A stretch of DNA of 64,000 bases from Pseudomonadota bacterium (GTDB lineage Bacteria > Pseudomonadota > Alphaproteobacteria > Rhizobiales > Xanthobacteraceae). The translations under genes and the position numbers were made by a program. Of this stretch, positions 1 through 8,267 are shown in pieces. The notes below the pieces were generated by a model. It worked only from the letters and a program-made list of their open reading frames with translations, made no database searches and was not told the DNA's origin. The stretch is taken from positions 21,174-85,173 of the forward strand of contig JAEYAW010000022.1 in NCBI GenBank assembly GCA_023404675.1, written 5' to 3'. Every line of letters starts with the position of its first letter. The stretch's first letter is position 1.

Positions 1-354
1 GTCGCCAATCCGCCTTACATCCCGTCCGGCAATATCGCCGGACTGGATGCCGAGGTTCGCGAGCACGACCCGCACCTCGCGCTCGATGGCGGTCCCGACG
101 GCCTCGACGCCTACCGCAAATTGATTCCGCAGGCGGAACGATTATTGCGGTCCGATGCTTGTCTGGTGGTCGAGGTCGGCATAGATCAGGACAAGGATGT
201 CGCCGACCTGATGCGGTTGTCGGGGCTCTGTCCCGAACCCGCCGGGATCGATCTGGGCGGAGTTCCACGCGCTGTGGCAGGCCGTAAAATGGTAATCCCG
301 GGAGCCGCGGACGCACTAAAAAAACAGCTTGGAATATCGACGCCAAACGACTAG
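1..354 (+). CDS. prmC: Release factor glutamine methyltransferase PrmC, C-terminal part
   Basis: The reading frame is already open at base 1 and the first codons give VANPPYIPSG, which carries the NPPY motif that binds the glutamine side chain in N5-glutamine methyltransferases. PrmC methylates the GGQ glutamine of peptide release factors RF1 and RF2 in the cytoplasm, using S-adenosylmethionine. About 117 C-terminal residues are present, ending at a TAG at 352-354; the SAM-binding N-terminal half lies outside the window. The usual partner prfA would be expected just upstream but cannot be seen. Family assignment rests on NPPY and on the position in front of a DUF4167 gene. Confidence 0.85.
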   Translation, partial: VANPPYIPSGNIAGLDAEVREHDPHLALDGGPDGLDAYRKLIPQAERLLRSDACLVVEVGIDQDKDVADLMRLSGLCPEPAGIDLGGVPRAVAGRKMVIPGAADALKKQLGISTPND

Positions 355-811
355 GTTCCGGCCAGCATCGGTCGAGCGTCACTGACCCGGCGGATGGTCC
401 ACGAGCGGTTCCCAGATGTTGCGAGGATCGCCAGGGACATTGTTCCGGAGAGACACGGGTCTCGTCGAAGCGCGAGGGCGAAAAGCCGCGCTGCTGGTGA
501 CCTGAAAGCGATCGGAAACCTTTGAGATTGTCTATCGAACTCACACGGGAAACCTGGAGCACGCACGGCGGGCTCATTGATCCGGGCGGCGGGCGCACAC
601 AGCCGCTTGTTGGGGAACGCGTCTTGAAACGCGAAGAACGGCGACACTGATCGAATAGGAATGGCGCGGTTCAGACGGGATGCCTTCATCGCATCCGGCG
701 GCTGCTGACTGCGAATCTGCGAGTGCCTCTCATGGGGGCGGATGCTTCTTGGGGGCGGAGGCCTCTCGTGAGAAGACGTGCGTTGCTGAATATCAGGCAA
801 GAAGGGACGAC
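355..811. other. Non-coding gap with a 17-bp imperfect tandem repeat
   Basis: No convincing gene is visible between prmC and the DUF4167 gene. The right end is the 5' leader of the DUF4167 gene. Bases 733-749 and 750-766 are tandem 17-mers, TGGGGGCGGATGCTTCT and TGGGGGCGGAGGCCTCT, which differ at two positions. A small inverted repeat, GGATGC/GCATCC, lies near 680-697. I could not place a promoter with confidence. Confidence 0.4.
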
Positions 812-1528
812 ATGAGGAACGGTCAGAACAACAAGCGCATGCGCGGCCGGAACAATAATAACAACAACAATAACAACCGCCGTGGCCAGAACCCGCTGAC
901 CCGGGTGTTTGAATCCAACGGACCGGACATCAAGATCCGCGGCACGGCCTCCCATATCGCTGAAAAATACGTTCAGCTCGCGCGCGACGCCCGCTCCTCC
1001 GGCGACCCGGTCGGTGCCGAGAACTACTATCAGCACGCCGAACATTATTTCCGGCTGATCGCCGCCGCCCAGGAGCAGTTCCGCCAGAATCAGCCCCAGC
1101 CGCAGTTGCGCAACGACAGCGACTTTGCGCCGGAGAGCGACGAAGATAACGAGACGGATGGCTTCTCTGCCTTCGGTGCCGAGCCCGGTTTCGCGCCGCA
1201 GCCGCAGCCGCAATTCCAGCCGCGCGAGCAGCGTGAATTCCGCGAGCAGCGCCCGCATTATCAGCAGCCGCAACCCCAGCCCCAGCCGCAATACCAGCCG
1301 CAGCCTTCGATACCGGCCGCCCCGGTGGGCGACGTGGATCGCCTGCCGTCGTTCATCACCGGCGCACCGGCGCAGCCGACCGCCGGCGCAGCCCCCGAAG
1401 GCAACGGCCACGCCAACGGCGGTGCCGAACGCTTTCCGCAACGCCGTCGCCGCAGGCCGGGGCCCCGCCCGCCGGCGCAGGGAGCTCAACCGGCTGCAGC
1501 GGCGGAGGACGTCGGCGGCGGCGAGTGA
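812..1528 (+). CDS. DUF4167 domain protein with Asn tract and Gln/Pro-rich tail
   Basis: A 238-residue protein. The start at 812 is chosen because GAAGGGA at 801-807 is well placed as a ribosome binding site and because the conserved domain begins there; an in-frame ATG at 680 would add 44 residues of unlikely sequence. The N terminus is rich in Arg, Gly and Asn, with nine consecutive Asn (codons 851-877), followed by a conserved block of roughly residues 25-95 containing GPDIKIRGTASHIAEKY and a helix-rich stretch. The rest is low-complexity Gln/Pro and ends in a basic RRRRRPGPR segment. DUF4167 is common next to prmC in Rhizobiales; its function is unknown. The basic, Asn-rich composition would suit nucleic acid binding, which is inference only. 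Confidence 0.85.
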   Translation: MRNGQNNKRMRGRNNNNNNNNNRRGQNPLTRVFESNGPDIKIRGTASHIAEKYVQLARDARSSGDPVGAENYYQHAEHYFRLIAAAQEQFRQNQPQPQLRNDSDFAPESDEDNETDGFSAFGAEPGFAPQPQPQFQPREQREFREQRPHYQQPQPQPQPQYQPQPSIPAAPVGDVDRLPSFITGAPAQPTAGAAPEGNGHANGGAERFPQRRRRRPGPRPPAQGAQPAAAAEDVGGGE

Positions 1529-1567
1529 ACCGTCGCCCCCTCTCCGATTCGTTCCGATCCTCGCAAG

Positions 1568-1602
1568 GCCCGGCCTGTCTCGCAGTGTGAGTTCAGCCGG
1601 GC
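1568..1602. terminator. Possible bidirectional terminator hairpin
   Basis: GCCCGGC at 1568-1574 pairs with GCCGGGC at 1596-1602, and CTG/CAG can extend the stem inward past a one-base bulge. It lies between the convergent DUF4167 and methyltransferase genes. The T-rich tail is weak, so the call is tentative. Confidence 0.4.
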
Positions 1603-1680
1603 TTCTCGTCCCGCGACGATCGCGCGATCCGATCTTCGCGCGCACACCAAGCCGGAAATCATGCTCCGCCCGAAGGTGCT

Positions 1681-2409
1681 TTACCGCTGAAGTGTCGACG
1701 GAACGAGCGCCGGCTCCAGCGACGGAATCAGCCGTGTGCGTTCGCGCGGCGCCGGAATCGCCCGATAGACCTGCTTGCTGGCCTCGACGATATGCACGCC
1801 CGCGAACGGCATCGATAACGCGGAGCCCACCCGTTCCCATGCCCCGGCCGTGCGCAGAAACCAGCCCTGTGCGACCGGGGGAATGAACAGCGCCTCGCCC
1901 CAACCGGTCGGCGTGAACCACGCCTCGCGCAGAAGCTGCGTGATCTGGGAGCGCGAATAGGGCCGCCCCTGCCCGAATGGCGTGTTGTCCGTGCGCGTCC
2001 ACACGCCGCGCCGGTTCGGAACAATGACGACCATCCGCCCCGATGGCGACAGCACGCGCCAGACCTCCCGCAGCAGGCCGGCCGGATCGTCCGACATCTC
2101 CAGCGCATGCACGAGCAGCACGCGATCCACGGCCGAATCCGGCAACGGCATGGCGTATTCGTCGACCAGCGAGGCGAGCGTCGGCTTCGCCGTCGGCCAT
2201 TTCAGAACGCCCTGCGCCGCCGGCATGAAGGCGATGCAGCGCTCGGAGTCCTCACGGAACAGGCCGAGATAAGGCGTCGGATATCCGAGCCCCAGCACAC
2301 GCAATCCCTTCGCGTCCGGCCAGCGCGCCCTGATCCCCTGATTGATGAGACGGCGCGCCGCGACGCCGAGGCGCCGGGAATAGAAATCGCGCAGGTCGAT
2401 CACATCCAT
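1681..2409 (-). CDS. Class I SAM-dependent methyltransferase
   Basis: A 242-residue protein starting at MDVIDLRDFYSRRLG. The frame stays open to 2529, but the upstream residues are not protein-like. The SAM-binding region includes the early glycine-rich strand VLGLGYPTPYLG (around residue 37), where canonical GxGxG is degenerate, and a later acidic loop DEYAMPLPDSAVDRVLLVHALEM typical of methyltransferase type 11 proteins, followed by LREVWRVLSPSGRMVVIVPN. The substrate cannot be told from sequence. It is divergent from gloB, 140 bases away, so the two may share a promoter region. Confidence 0.8.
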   Translation of the reverse strand: MDVIDLRDFYSRRLGVAARRLINQGIRARWPDAKGLRVLGLGYPTPYLGLFREDSERCIAFMPAAQGVLKWPTAKPTLASLVDEYAMPLPDSAVDRVLLVHALEMSDDPAGLLREVWRVLSPSGRMVVIVPNRRGVWTRTDNTPFGQGRPYSRSQITQLLREAWFTPTGWGEALFIPPVAQGWFLRTAGAWERVGSALSMPFAGVHIVEASKQVYRAIPAPRERTRLIPSLEPALVPSTLQR

Positions 2410-2549
2410 AGGATGCGTTGTAGCACGCAGGTCCGGCGCGCACAGCCCTGCCGCCCGGCGGCAATGCGTCCCGCCGCCACAGCGCAGCTTCGATTCGATC
2501 CGGGCTGGCCGCACTGATAGAGTAGCCACCGAAATGACAAGGGACTCCC

Positions 2550-3317
2550 ATGGCCGCCGACATCCGTCTGTTCACCTGCCTGTCCGATAATTTCGGCACG
2601 TTGATCCACGATCCCGCGACCGGCGCCACGGCCTCGATCGATGCGCCCGAGGCCGGTCCGATCATCCGCGCGCTGGACGAGGCCGGATGGCTGCTGACCG
2701 ATATTCTCGTCACCCATCACCATCACGATCATGTCGGCGGAATTGCCGAGTTGAAAGCCAAATACGATTGCCGTGTCATCGCCCCGCACGACAGGACGAC
2801 GCCGATCCCGCATGTCGATATGCGCGTGAAAGAACGGGACGCGGTTACGGTCGGCAAGCTCATCGCCCGCGTTCTCGAAACGCCGGGCCATACGCTCGAT
2901 CACATCTCTTACGTATTCGATGACGACAAGGCGCTGTTTGCCGCCGACACGCTGTTCTCGATCGGCTGCGGCCGCGTGTTCGAGGGCGACCACCCGATGA
3001 TGTGGCAATCGCTGCTGAAGCTGCGCGCGCTGCCGGACGACATGCGCCTCTATTGCGGCCACGAATATACGCAGTCCAATGTGCGATTCGCGCTCGGCAT
3101 CGAGCCGGACAACACGGCGCTGCAAGCGCGCGCCGCCGAGGTGGATCGCCTGCGCGCGGCAGGCCGGCCAACGCTGCCGACCCTGCTCGGCGAGGAGAAG
3201 CAGGCCAACGTCTTCCTGCGCGCCGACGTGCCGTCTGTCGCAGCCGCGGTCGGGCTTGCCGGGCACACCGCGGCCGAGGTGTTCGGCGAATTGCGCGAAC
3301 GGAAGAACAGGTCGTGA
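2550..3317 (+). CDS. gloB: Hydroxyacylglutathione hydrolase (glyoxalase II)
   Basis: A 255-residue metallo-beta-lactamase-fold enzyme of normal glyoxalase II length. The metal-binding motif THHHHDHVGG is near residue 53, GHTLDH supplies the next metal ligand around residue 113, and CGHEYT near residue 171 is the conserved family motif. The enzyme hydrolyses S-D-lactoylglutathione to D-lactate and glutathione, the last step of methylglyoxal detoxification in the cytosol. The stop codon overlaps the GTG start of the following cupin gene (GTGA), so the two are probably translationally coupled. Confidence 0.93.
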   Translation: MAADIRLFTCLSDNFGTLIHDPATGATASIDAPEAGPIIRALDEAGWLLTDILVTHHHHDHVGGIAELKAKYDCRVIAPHDRTTPIPHVDMRVKERDAVTVGKLIARVLETPGHTLDHISYVFDDDKALFAADTLFSIGCGRVFEGDHPMMWQSLLKLRALPDDMRLYCGHEYTQSNVRFALGIEPDNTALQARAAEVDRLRAAGRPTLPTLLGEEKQANVFLRADVPSVAAAVGLAGHTAAEVFGELRERKNRS

Positions 3318-3745
3318 GCGATCTTCCCGAGGGCGCCCGCGCGATCATCGCGCGACTCGACCTGAAGCCACACCCCGAAGGCGGGCACTTCCGCGAGACG
3401 TTCCGCGACACGGCGACGAGTGACGGCAAGCGTGCCGCCTCGACGGCGATCTATTTCCTGCTGGCGCGCGGCGAGCACTCGCACTGGCATCGCGTCGATG
3501 CGGTGGAGATCTGGCATTATTACGCTGGCGCGCCGCTGCGCCTCGCGATCATTGACGGAACCGAGCGTCGCGAGATCACCCTCGGCGCGGAGGTGCTGGC
3601 CGGCGAACAGCCGCAGGCCATCGTCCCGACCTTCGCGTGGCAAGCGGCGGAAAGCTGCGGCGACTGGACGCTGGTCGGCTGCACTGTCGCCCCCGGCTTC
3701 GACTTTTCCGGATTTGAACTGGCACCGCCGGGTTTCTCGCCATAG
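3314..3745 (+). CDS. DUF985 cupin protein
   Basis: A 143-residue protein beginning at the GTG of a GTGA overlap with gloB; the frame is open further upstream only as a shadow of gloB. It matches the DUF985 cupin type: LKPHPEGGHFRETFRD near the N terminus, then SHWHRVDAVEIWHYYAG, a cupin metal-ligand-like block, and a C-terminal TVAPGFDFSGFELA. Members are small single-domain beta barrels of unknown substrate. Coupling to gloB suggests it works in the same stress or detoxification context, but this is inference. Confidence 0.85.
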   Translation: MSDLPEGARAIIARLDLKPHPEGGHFRETFRDTATSDGKRAASTAIYFLLARGEHSHWHRVDAVEIWHYYAGAPLRLAIIDGTERREITLGAEVLAGEQPQAIVPTFAWQAAESCGDWTLVGCTVAPGFDFSGFELAPPGFSP

Positions 3746-3766
3746 CGCCGCGCCGCGTGGAAAAAA

Positions 3767-5338
3767 CTAATCCATCACGGCGGCATGATCCTGCCCGGCT
3801 CCACCTTGCGCCTGCGCGCGCAGCGTGGCCTTGGTCGAGCCAATCATGAAGGCCAGCGGAATAGCGCCTCCGGTGAGCAGCAAAATGAACGCATAGTCGT
3901 GCGAGAAGGCGAGAACCGACGCTTGCAGCGTGACGATGCTGTCCATCAGCGCCAGCCCCGTCTGTGTCCCCAGATTGATCACGGCGGCGACGTCCGGCAT
4001 TTGCAGGGCGCTGTTGAATGGCGTGACGTGCTCGACCAGCATCGCGTGGAAACGCGTGGTATCCTCGGTCAACCGCGCGATCACCAGCGAGATCCCGACC
4101 GAGCTGCCGACATTGCGCACCAGCGTCAACATCGCCGTGCCGTCGGTGCGCAGTTGCGGCGGCAGGGTCAGGAACGCGACCGTCGACAACGGCACGAACA
4201 CGAGGCCGAGCCCGAACCCCTGCACGATACTCCAGATAACGATGCTCGACACCTGCACCTGATCCGTCCACTGACTCATCATGAACAGCGACAGCGTCAT
4301 CAGCGCCATACCGGTCATGATCAGCGAGCGCGCCTCGATGAAACGCATCACCCGGCCCACCAGCATCATCGCGACGAACGTGCCGCAGCCGCGCGTCGCC
4401 AGCAGCAGACCCGCCGTCATGATCGGATAGCCGATCACGTTCTGCATGAACGGCGAGGCCAGCGCCATCGTGGAGAACAACACGATTCCCATGATCGCCA
4501 TGAAGATCACGCCGCCGAGAAAGTTGCGATCCGTGAAGATCGCGAACTGGATGAACGGCCGGTCCGTCGTGAAAGAATGCGCGAAGAAGAAGTAGAAGCC
4601 CGCGATGGAGACGATGGTCTCCGCGACGATCTCGGGCGACGACAGCCAGTCCAGTTGCTCGCCGCGATCGAGCGCAAGCTGCATGGCGCCGATGCCGACC
4701 GCGAGCGCCGCGAAGCCGAACCAGTCGAACTTCATCGTGTGTCCGAGTTCGGTCTCGTCCATGAAGGCCATCAGGCCGAGCACCGTGAACAGACCGAACG
4801 GCAGGTTGACGAAAAACACCCAGTGCCAGGAGTATGTTTCCGTCAGCCACGCGCCGAGCGACGGCCCCATGATCGGACCGAGCATCACGCCCATGCCCCA
4901 GATCGACATCGCCTTGGGGCGTTCCTGCAGCGTATACGAATCCAGCATCACCGCTTGCGATAGCGGCACCAGCGCCGCGCCGAACATGCCCTGCAGCAGC
5001 CGGAACAGCACCATCTGGGTGATGTCCTGCGAAAGCCCGCACATCACCGACGCCACAGTGAAACCGGCGGTACAGATGATGAAGGTGCGCTTGCGGCCGA
5101 AACGATTGGCGATGAAACCGACCGGCGCGGTCATGATCGCCGCAGCGACGATATAGGACGTCAGAACCCAGTTGATCTGGTCCTGCGACGCCGACAGGGT
5201 GCCCTGCATGTAGGGCAGCGCGACATTGGCGATGGTGGTGTCGAGCGCCTGCATGATGGTGGCGGTCATGGCGCAGATCGTCACCATGGTCCGCCGCAGG
5301 CCAGGAACCGCGGCCGAGCTGACGACCGCCGCGGTCAT
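3767..5338 (-). CDS. DHA2-family multidrug efflux permease (EmrB/QacA type)
   Basis: A 523-residue inner-membrane protein with about 14 hydrophobic segments, the length and topology expected of DHA2 drug:H+ antiporters. The segment LGPIMGPSLGAWLTETYSW corresponds to the antiporter motif C region, and NRFGRKRTFI fits the loop 2-3 motif A. It would pump lipophilic compounds out together with the HlyD/EmrA-like adaptor encoded just upstream; its start ATG overlaps the adaptor stop by 4 bases (ATGA). No outer-membrane channel gene is nearby, so a TolC-like protein must be supplied from elsewhere. Probably controlled by the MarR gene at the head of the operon. Confidence 0.9.
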   Translation of the reverse strand: MTAAVVSSAAVPGLRRTMVTICAMTATIMQALDTTIANVALPYMQGTLSASQDQINWVLTSYIVAAAIMTAPVGFIANRFGRKRTFIICTAGFTVASVMCGLSQDITQMVLFRLLQGMFGAALVPLSQAVMLDSYTLQERPKAMSIWGMGVMLGPIMGPSLGAWLTETYSWHWVFFVNLPFGLFTVLGLMAFMDETELGHTMKFDWFGFAALAVGIGAMQLALDRGEQLDWLSSPEIVAETIVSIAGFYFFFAHSFTTDRPFIQFAIFTDRNFLGGVIFMAIMGIVLFSTMALASPFMQNVIGYPIMTAGLLLATRGCGTFVAMMLVGRVMRFIEARSLIMTGMALMTLSLFMMSQWTDQVQVSSIVIWSIVQGFGLGLVFVPLSTVAFLTLPPQLRTDGTAMLTLVRNVGSSVGISLVIARLTEDTTRFHAMLVEHVTPFNSALQMPDVAAVINLGTQTGLALMDSIVTLQASVLAFSHDYAFILLLTGGAIPLAFMIGSTKATLRAQAQGGAGQDHAAVMD

Positions 5339-6480
5339 TCGTCGTCGTCCCTGGGATGGGCGACCGCAGACGACAGGCCGAGCAGCCCGGCGAGCGAGCG
5401 CGTATGCCCGGTATCGATGGAGACATAAGTGCTCATCCCGGCCTTGAGCCGCCTCACCAGCTTGTCGTTCTCATCGAAATAGATTCGCACCGGCACGCGC
5501 TGGACGACCTTCACGAAATTTCCGGTCGCGTTCTGCGGCGGCAGAATCGCGAACTGCGCGCCCGTGCCCGGGCTGAGCGAGCCGATGGTGGCGCTGAAGA
5601 CGTGATCGGGGAAGGCATCCACCGTCACCGTGACGGGCTGGCCCGCTCTCACATAGGTGAAATCCGACTCCTTCGGATTGGCATCGACCCAAGGACGCGC
5701 CGTGTCGATGATGCTGAACACCGGCGTGCCGGCGGAGACGAACCGGCCGAGCTGGATGTTGTCCACCTGCGCGGCGGTGCCGTCGATCGGCGCGCGCAAA
5801 GTGCTCAGATCAACATTGCGCTGCGCATCGTCGCGCCGCGCCAGCGCCTGCGCATAAGCGGGATATTTCTCCAGCGGCAGTTTCGCGTCACCGAGCATCC
5901 TGTTCAGCGCCGAATCGCGCTGCTGCCTGAGAAATTCAAGCTGTGTCCGGGCCGTGACAAAGGTCGCGCGCGCGTTGTCGAGATCGAGCTGCGAGCCGAA
6001 GCTGCTCTTGACCAGCGCATCCTTGCGCTCGACATCGCGCTGCCTCAGCCTGGTCGCCTCGTCCGCGAGTGCGATCATCTGGTCATAGGTGTCGAGGTTG
6101 CTCCTGGTGGTCTCGTAATCGGTCCTTGCGGTTGCGAGAGCGGCCTCGGACTGACGCAGGGCCAGCTCGAACGGGACCGGATCGATCCGGAACAGAACGT
6201 CGCCTGCCTTGACCCTCTGTCCCTCCTTCACCTCGACATCGACGATCTTGCCGGACACATCGGGGGTCAGCAGCACCTTCTGCGCGCCGACATAGGCGTC
6301 ATCGGTGGTCACATAACGACCGCCCATAAGATAGAACGCGAGGCCACCGATCACCGCGACGATCGGCAATACCACGAGCAGCAGCGGGCGCCGCCTGCGC
6401 CGCAGCCAGTCGCGAAACGGCTTGCGCGGCGCGGCCGCAACCGGCTGGCCCGCCGGCGACTTCAGAACGGGATCAGCCAT
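5335..6480 (-). CDS. HlyD/EmrA-family membrane fusion protein
   Basis: A 381-residue periplasmic adaptor. A basic N-terminal stretch (FRDWLRRRRRP) precedes a single membrane anchor at about residues 30-50; then come the first lipoyl half-motif VDVEVKEGQRVKAGDVLFRID, a long alpha-helical hairpin rich in Arg, Ala and Glu, and the second lipoyl half with STLRAPIDGTAAQVDNI. The start at 6480 is preceded by AGGAGCG. The gene overlaps marR by 8 bases upstream and the permease by 4 bases downstream, so the three form one operon that encodes an EmrAB-type tripartite pump without its outer-membrane component. Confidence 0.9.
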   Translation of the reverse strand: MADPVLKSPAGQPVAAAPRKPFRDWLRRRRRPLLLVVLPIVAVIGGLAFYLMGGRYVTTDDAYVGAQKVLLTPDVSGKIVDVEVKEGQRVKAGDVLFRIDPVPFELALRQSEAALATARTDYETTRSNLDTYDQMIALADEATRLRQRDVERKDALVKSSFGSQLDLDNARATFVTARTQLEFLRQQRDSALNRMLGDAKLPLEKYPAYAQALARRDDAQRNVDLSTLRAPIDGTAAQVDNIQLGRFVSAGTPVFSIIDTARPWVDANPKESDFTYVRAGQPVTVTVDAFPDHVFSATIGSLSPGTGAQFAILPPQNATGNFVKVVQRVPVRIYFDENDKLVRRLKAGMSTYVSIDTGHTRSLAGLLGLSSAVAHPRDDDE

Positions 6481-6976
6481 AGCGGCGCTCCTTCTTGCTG
6501 TCTTTCTGAGATGTTTTTTCTTCGCCCTGCACATCGCACTGCAACGCGGCGCGGACGTTGTTCCGGATTGTTTCAAGGTCTCCAACCAGACGCCGCACGT
6601 CCGCACGCGGCATCCGCCCCAGCGCCGTCCGCATCACTTCGGCGCGCACGTCATGCAGCAGGTCCAGCAGCGGCCGCGCCGCCGGACGAAGATAGAGACG
6701 ATTGACGCGGCGGTCGTCGGGATCGCTGCGGCGCTCGATCAGATCGGCCTCGCACAGGCGATCGATCAGACGCGTCAGCGTGATCGGCTGCATTTCCATC
6801 AGTTCGGCGAGTTCCGCCTGCTTCAGGCCCTCGTACCTTTCCAGCTTGGCGACCACCGCCCACTGGGCACGCGTGATGCCGAATTTCCGCACCTCGCGTT
6901 CGGCGTACTGGCGGACCAGACGCTGAACCTCGAACAGCGCGAACAGCAAATCTTCCTGGGGGCGAATGCGGGACAC
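6473..6976 (-). CDS. MarR-family transcriptional regulator
   Basis: A protein of about 167 residues. I favour the GTG at 6974-6976 because AGGAG at 6984-6988 sits seven bases ahead of it; a TTG at 6982 is also possible. The winged helix-turn-helix includes ITRAQWAVVAKLERYEGLKQAELAELM, then ITLTRLIDRLCEADLIERRSDPDDRRVNRLYL, the typical recognition helix and DxRxxR wing of MarR. It heads the efflux operon and overlaps the adaptor gene. A 14-bp perfect palindrome at 7003-7016, just upstream of the start, is a good candidate for its own operator. MarR proteins usually repress such operons until a phenolic or lipophilic ligand binds. Confidence 0.88.
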   Translation of the reverse strand: MSRIRPQEDLLFALFEVQRLVRQYAEREVRKFGITRAQWAVVAKLERYEGLKQAELAELMEMQPITLTRLIDRLCEADLIERRSDPDDRRVNRLYLRPAARPLLDLLHDVRAEVMRTALGRMPRADVRRLVGDLETIRNNVRAALQCDVQGEEKTSQKDSKKERRYG

Positions 6977-7002
6977 GGCCAAACTCCTGAGCCGGTCATA
7001 TA

Positions 7003-7016
7003 ATAAGCTAGCTTAT
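7003..7016. promoter_or_regulatory. Candidate MarR operator palindrome
   Basis: ATAAGCTAGCTTAT is a perfect 14-bp palindrome 27 bases upstream of the preferred marR start. It is AT-rich in a GC-rich region and has the size of a MarR dimer site. Binding there would block transcription of marR-emrA-emrB, giving autorepression. Assignment is by position and symmetry only. Confidence 0.6.
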
Positions 7017-7245
7017 GATTTCAGATATCATTCCTCACATGGAATGTCTGCACCAACTGCATGGCACGCCCCCGTGTCAGGCCGCATGCCTTGACCTGCG
7101 GTTCCATCATTTGCCAACATCGCGGACACAACTCGTCCCGCCTCCGGGGCGCCCTCGCAAACCCAATCCGCTCAACATCTCGTCACGGACCGGCGCATCG
7201 ACCGCCCGTTCCGGTTTCGCGAATCAGCCAACAGGACTCCGCACC

Positions 7246-8196
7246 ATGCAGAAACGCCCCCTTGGCTCCACCGGCATCGACATCGCCCCGCTCGTGTTCG
7301 GCGGCAACGTGTTCGGCTGGACCATCGACGAGAAGACGTCCTTCGACGTTCTCGATTCATTCATCGATCACGGCTTCAACGCCATCGACACCGCCGACGT
7401 CTATTCCCGCTGGTTCCCCGGCAACAAGGGCGGCGAATCCGAAACGATCATCGGCAAATGGCTGAAGGCGCGGCCCGGCGCGCGCGACAAGGTCGCGATC
7501 TTCACCAAGGTCGGCTTCGACATGGGCGACGCCCGCAAAGGTCTCAGCGCGCGATGGATCGCGCAGGCGGTCGAGGACTCGCTGACGCGGCTCGGCATCG
7601 AGCGGATCGACCTGTATTTCTCGCACAGCCCGGATCCCGACACGCCTCACGAGGAGACCTTGCGGGCCTATGACAAACTTTTGAAAGACGGCAAGATCCG
7701 CAGCATCGGCGCATCGAACTTCAGCGCGCAGCAGCTTGCCGATGCGCTCAAGGTCGCGCGGGACAACGGCTTGACCCCATATCAGGTGCTGCAGCCGGAG
7801 TACAATCTCTACGAGCGTGGCGCTTACGAAGGTCCGCTGCGCGACTTCTGCATCCGGGAACGCATGGGCGTCGTCGGCTATTTCAGTCTGGCGTCGGGCT
7901 TCCTGTCGGGCAAGTACCGGACCAAGGAAGAGGCAGCGAAATCACCGCGCGGACACCGGCTGACGAACTATTTCACGCCGCGCGGCGAGGCCATCATCAA
8001 GACGCTGCACGAGGTGGCGGCCAGCCATGGTGCGACGCCGGCGGAAGTCGCGCTCGCATGGCTGATCGCGCGCGAGGGCGTCACCGCGCCGATCGCCAGC
8101 GCCACCAGCGTCGCGCAGGTGGAGAGCTTCGTCCGGGCCGCGGACTTGACGTTGTCGGATGATGACATGGCCGCGCTCGACGCCGCCAGCGCCTGA
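7246..8196 (+). CDS. Aldo/keto reductase
   Basis: A 316-residue TIM-barrel oxidoreductase starting MQKRPLGSTGIDIAPL; upstream in-frame codons to 7015 are discarded because homology-like sequence begins here. Family marks are the N-terminal GxTG-type strand, FNAIDTADVYSRW containing the catalytic Asp and Tyr, KVGF with the catalytic Lys region, LYFSHSPDPDTPHEETL where the catalytic His is expected, and the NADP-binding IGASNFSAQQL. It is most like the NADP-dependent L-glyceraldehyde 3-phosphate reductase/YajO type. The physiological substrate is unknown. It stands alone, convergent with an acyl-CoA ligase gene. Confidence 0.88.
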   Translation: MQKRPLGSTGIDIAPLVFGGNVFGWTIDEKTSFDVLDSFIDHGFNAIDTADVYSRWFPGNKGGESETIIGKWLKARPGARDKVAIFTKVGFDMGDARKGLSARWIAQAVEDSLTRLGIERIDLYFSHSPDPDTPHEETLRAYDKLLKDGKIRSIGASNFSAQQLADALKVARDNGLTPYQVLQPEYNLYERGAYEGPLRDFCIRERMGVVGYFSLASGFLSGKYRTKEEAAKSPRGHRLTNYFTPRGEAIIKTLHEVAASHGATPAEVALAWLIAREGVTAPIASATSVAQVESFVRAADLTLSDDDMAALDAASA

Positions 8197-8206
8197 CTGT
8201 CACGAC

Positions 8207-8252
8207 GCCCCGTCCGGGGCTTCAACCTGAGAGGCCGCGCCAACGCGGCCTC
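8207..8252. terminator. Double hairpin between convergent genes
   Basis: Two consecutive hairpins: GCCCCG-TC-CGGGGC at 8207-8220, then GAGGCCGCG-CCAA-CGCGGCCTC at 8231-8252, a perfect 9-bp stem with a four-base loop. They lie between the ends of the aldo/keto reductase (+) and acyl-CoA ligase (-) genes, so they probably terminate both transcripts. Confidence 0.65.
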
Positions 8253-8267
8253 GCCGGGACCACCGCC

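Noticed and set aside
351..800. Minus-strand open frame of 149 codons after prmC
   Set aside because: No ribosome binding site, no domain, Arg/Pro-rich composition; treated as non-coding.
686..2200. Minus-strand open frame of 504 codons
   Set aside because: It lies antisense to the DUF4167 gene and in another frame of the methyltransferase gene; composition is Arg/Ala/Gly-rich with no domain, as expected from GC-rich shadow frames.
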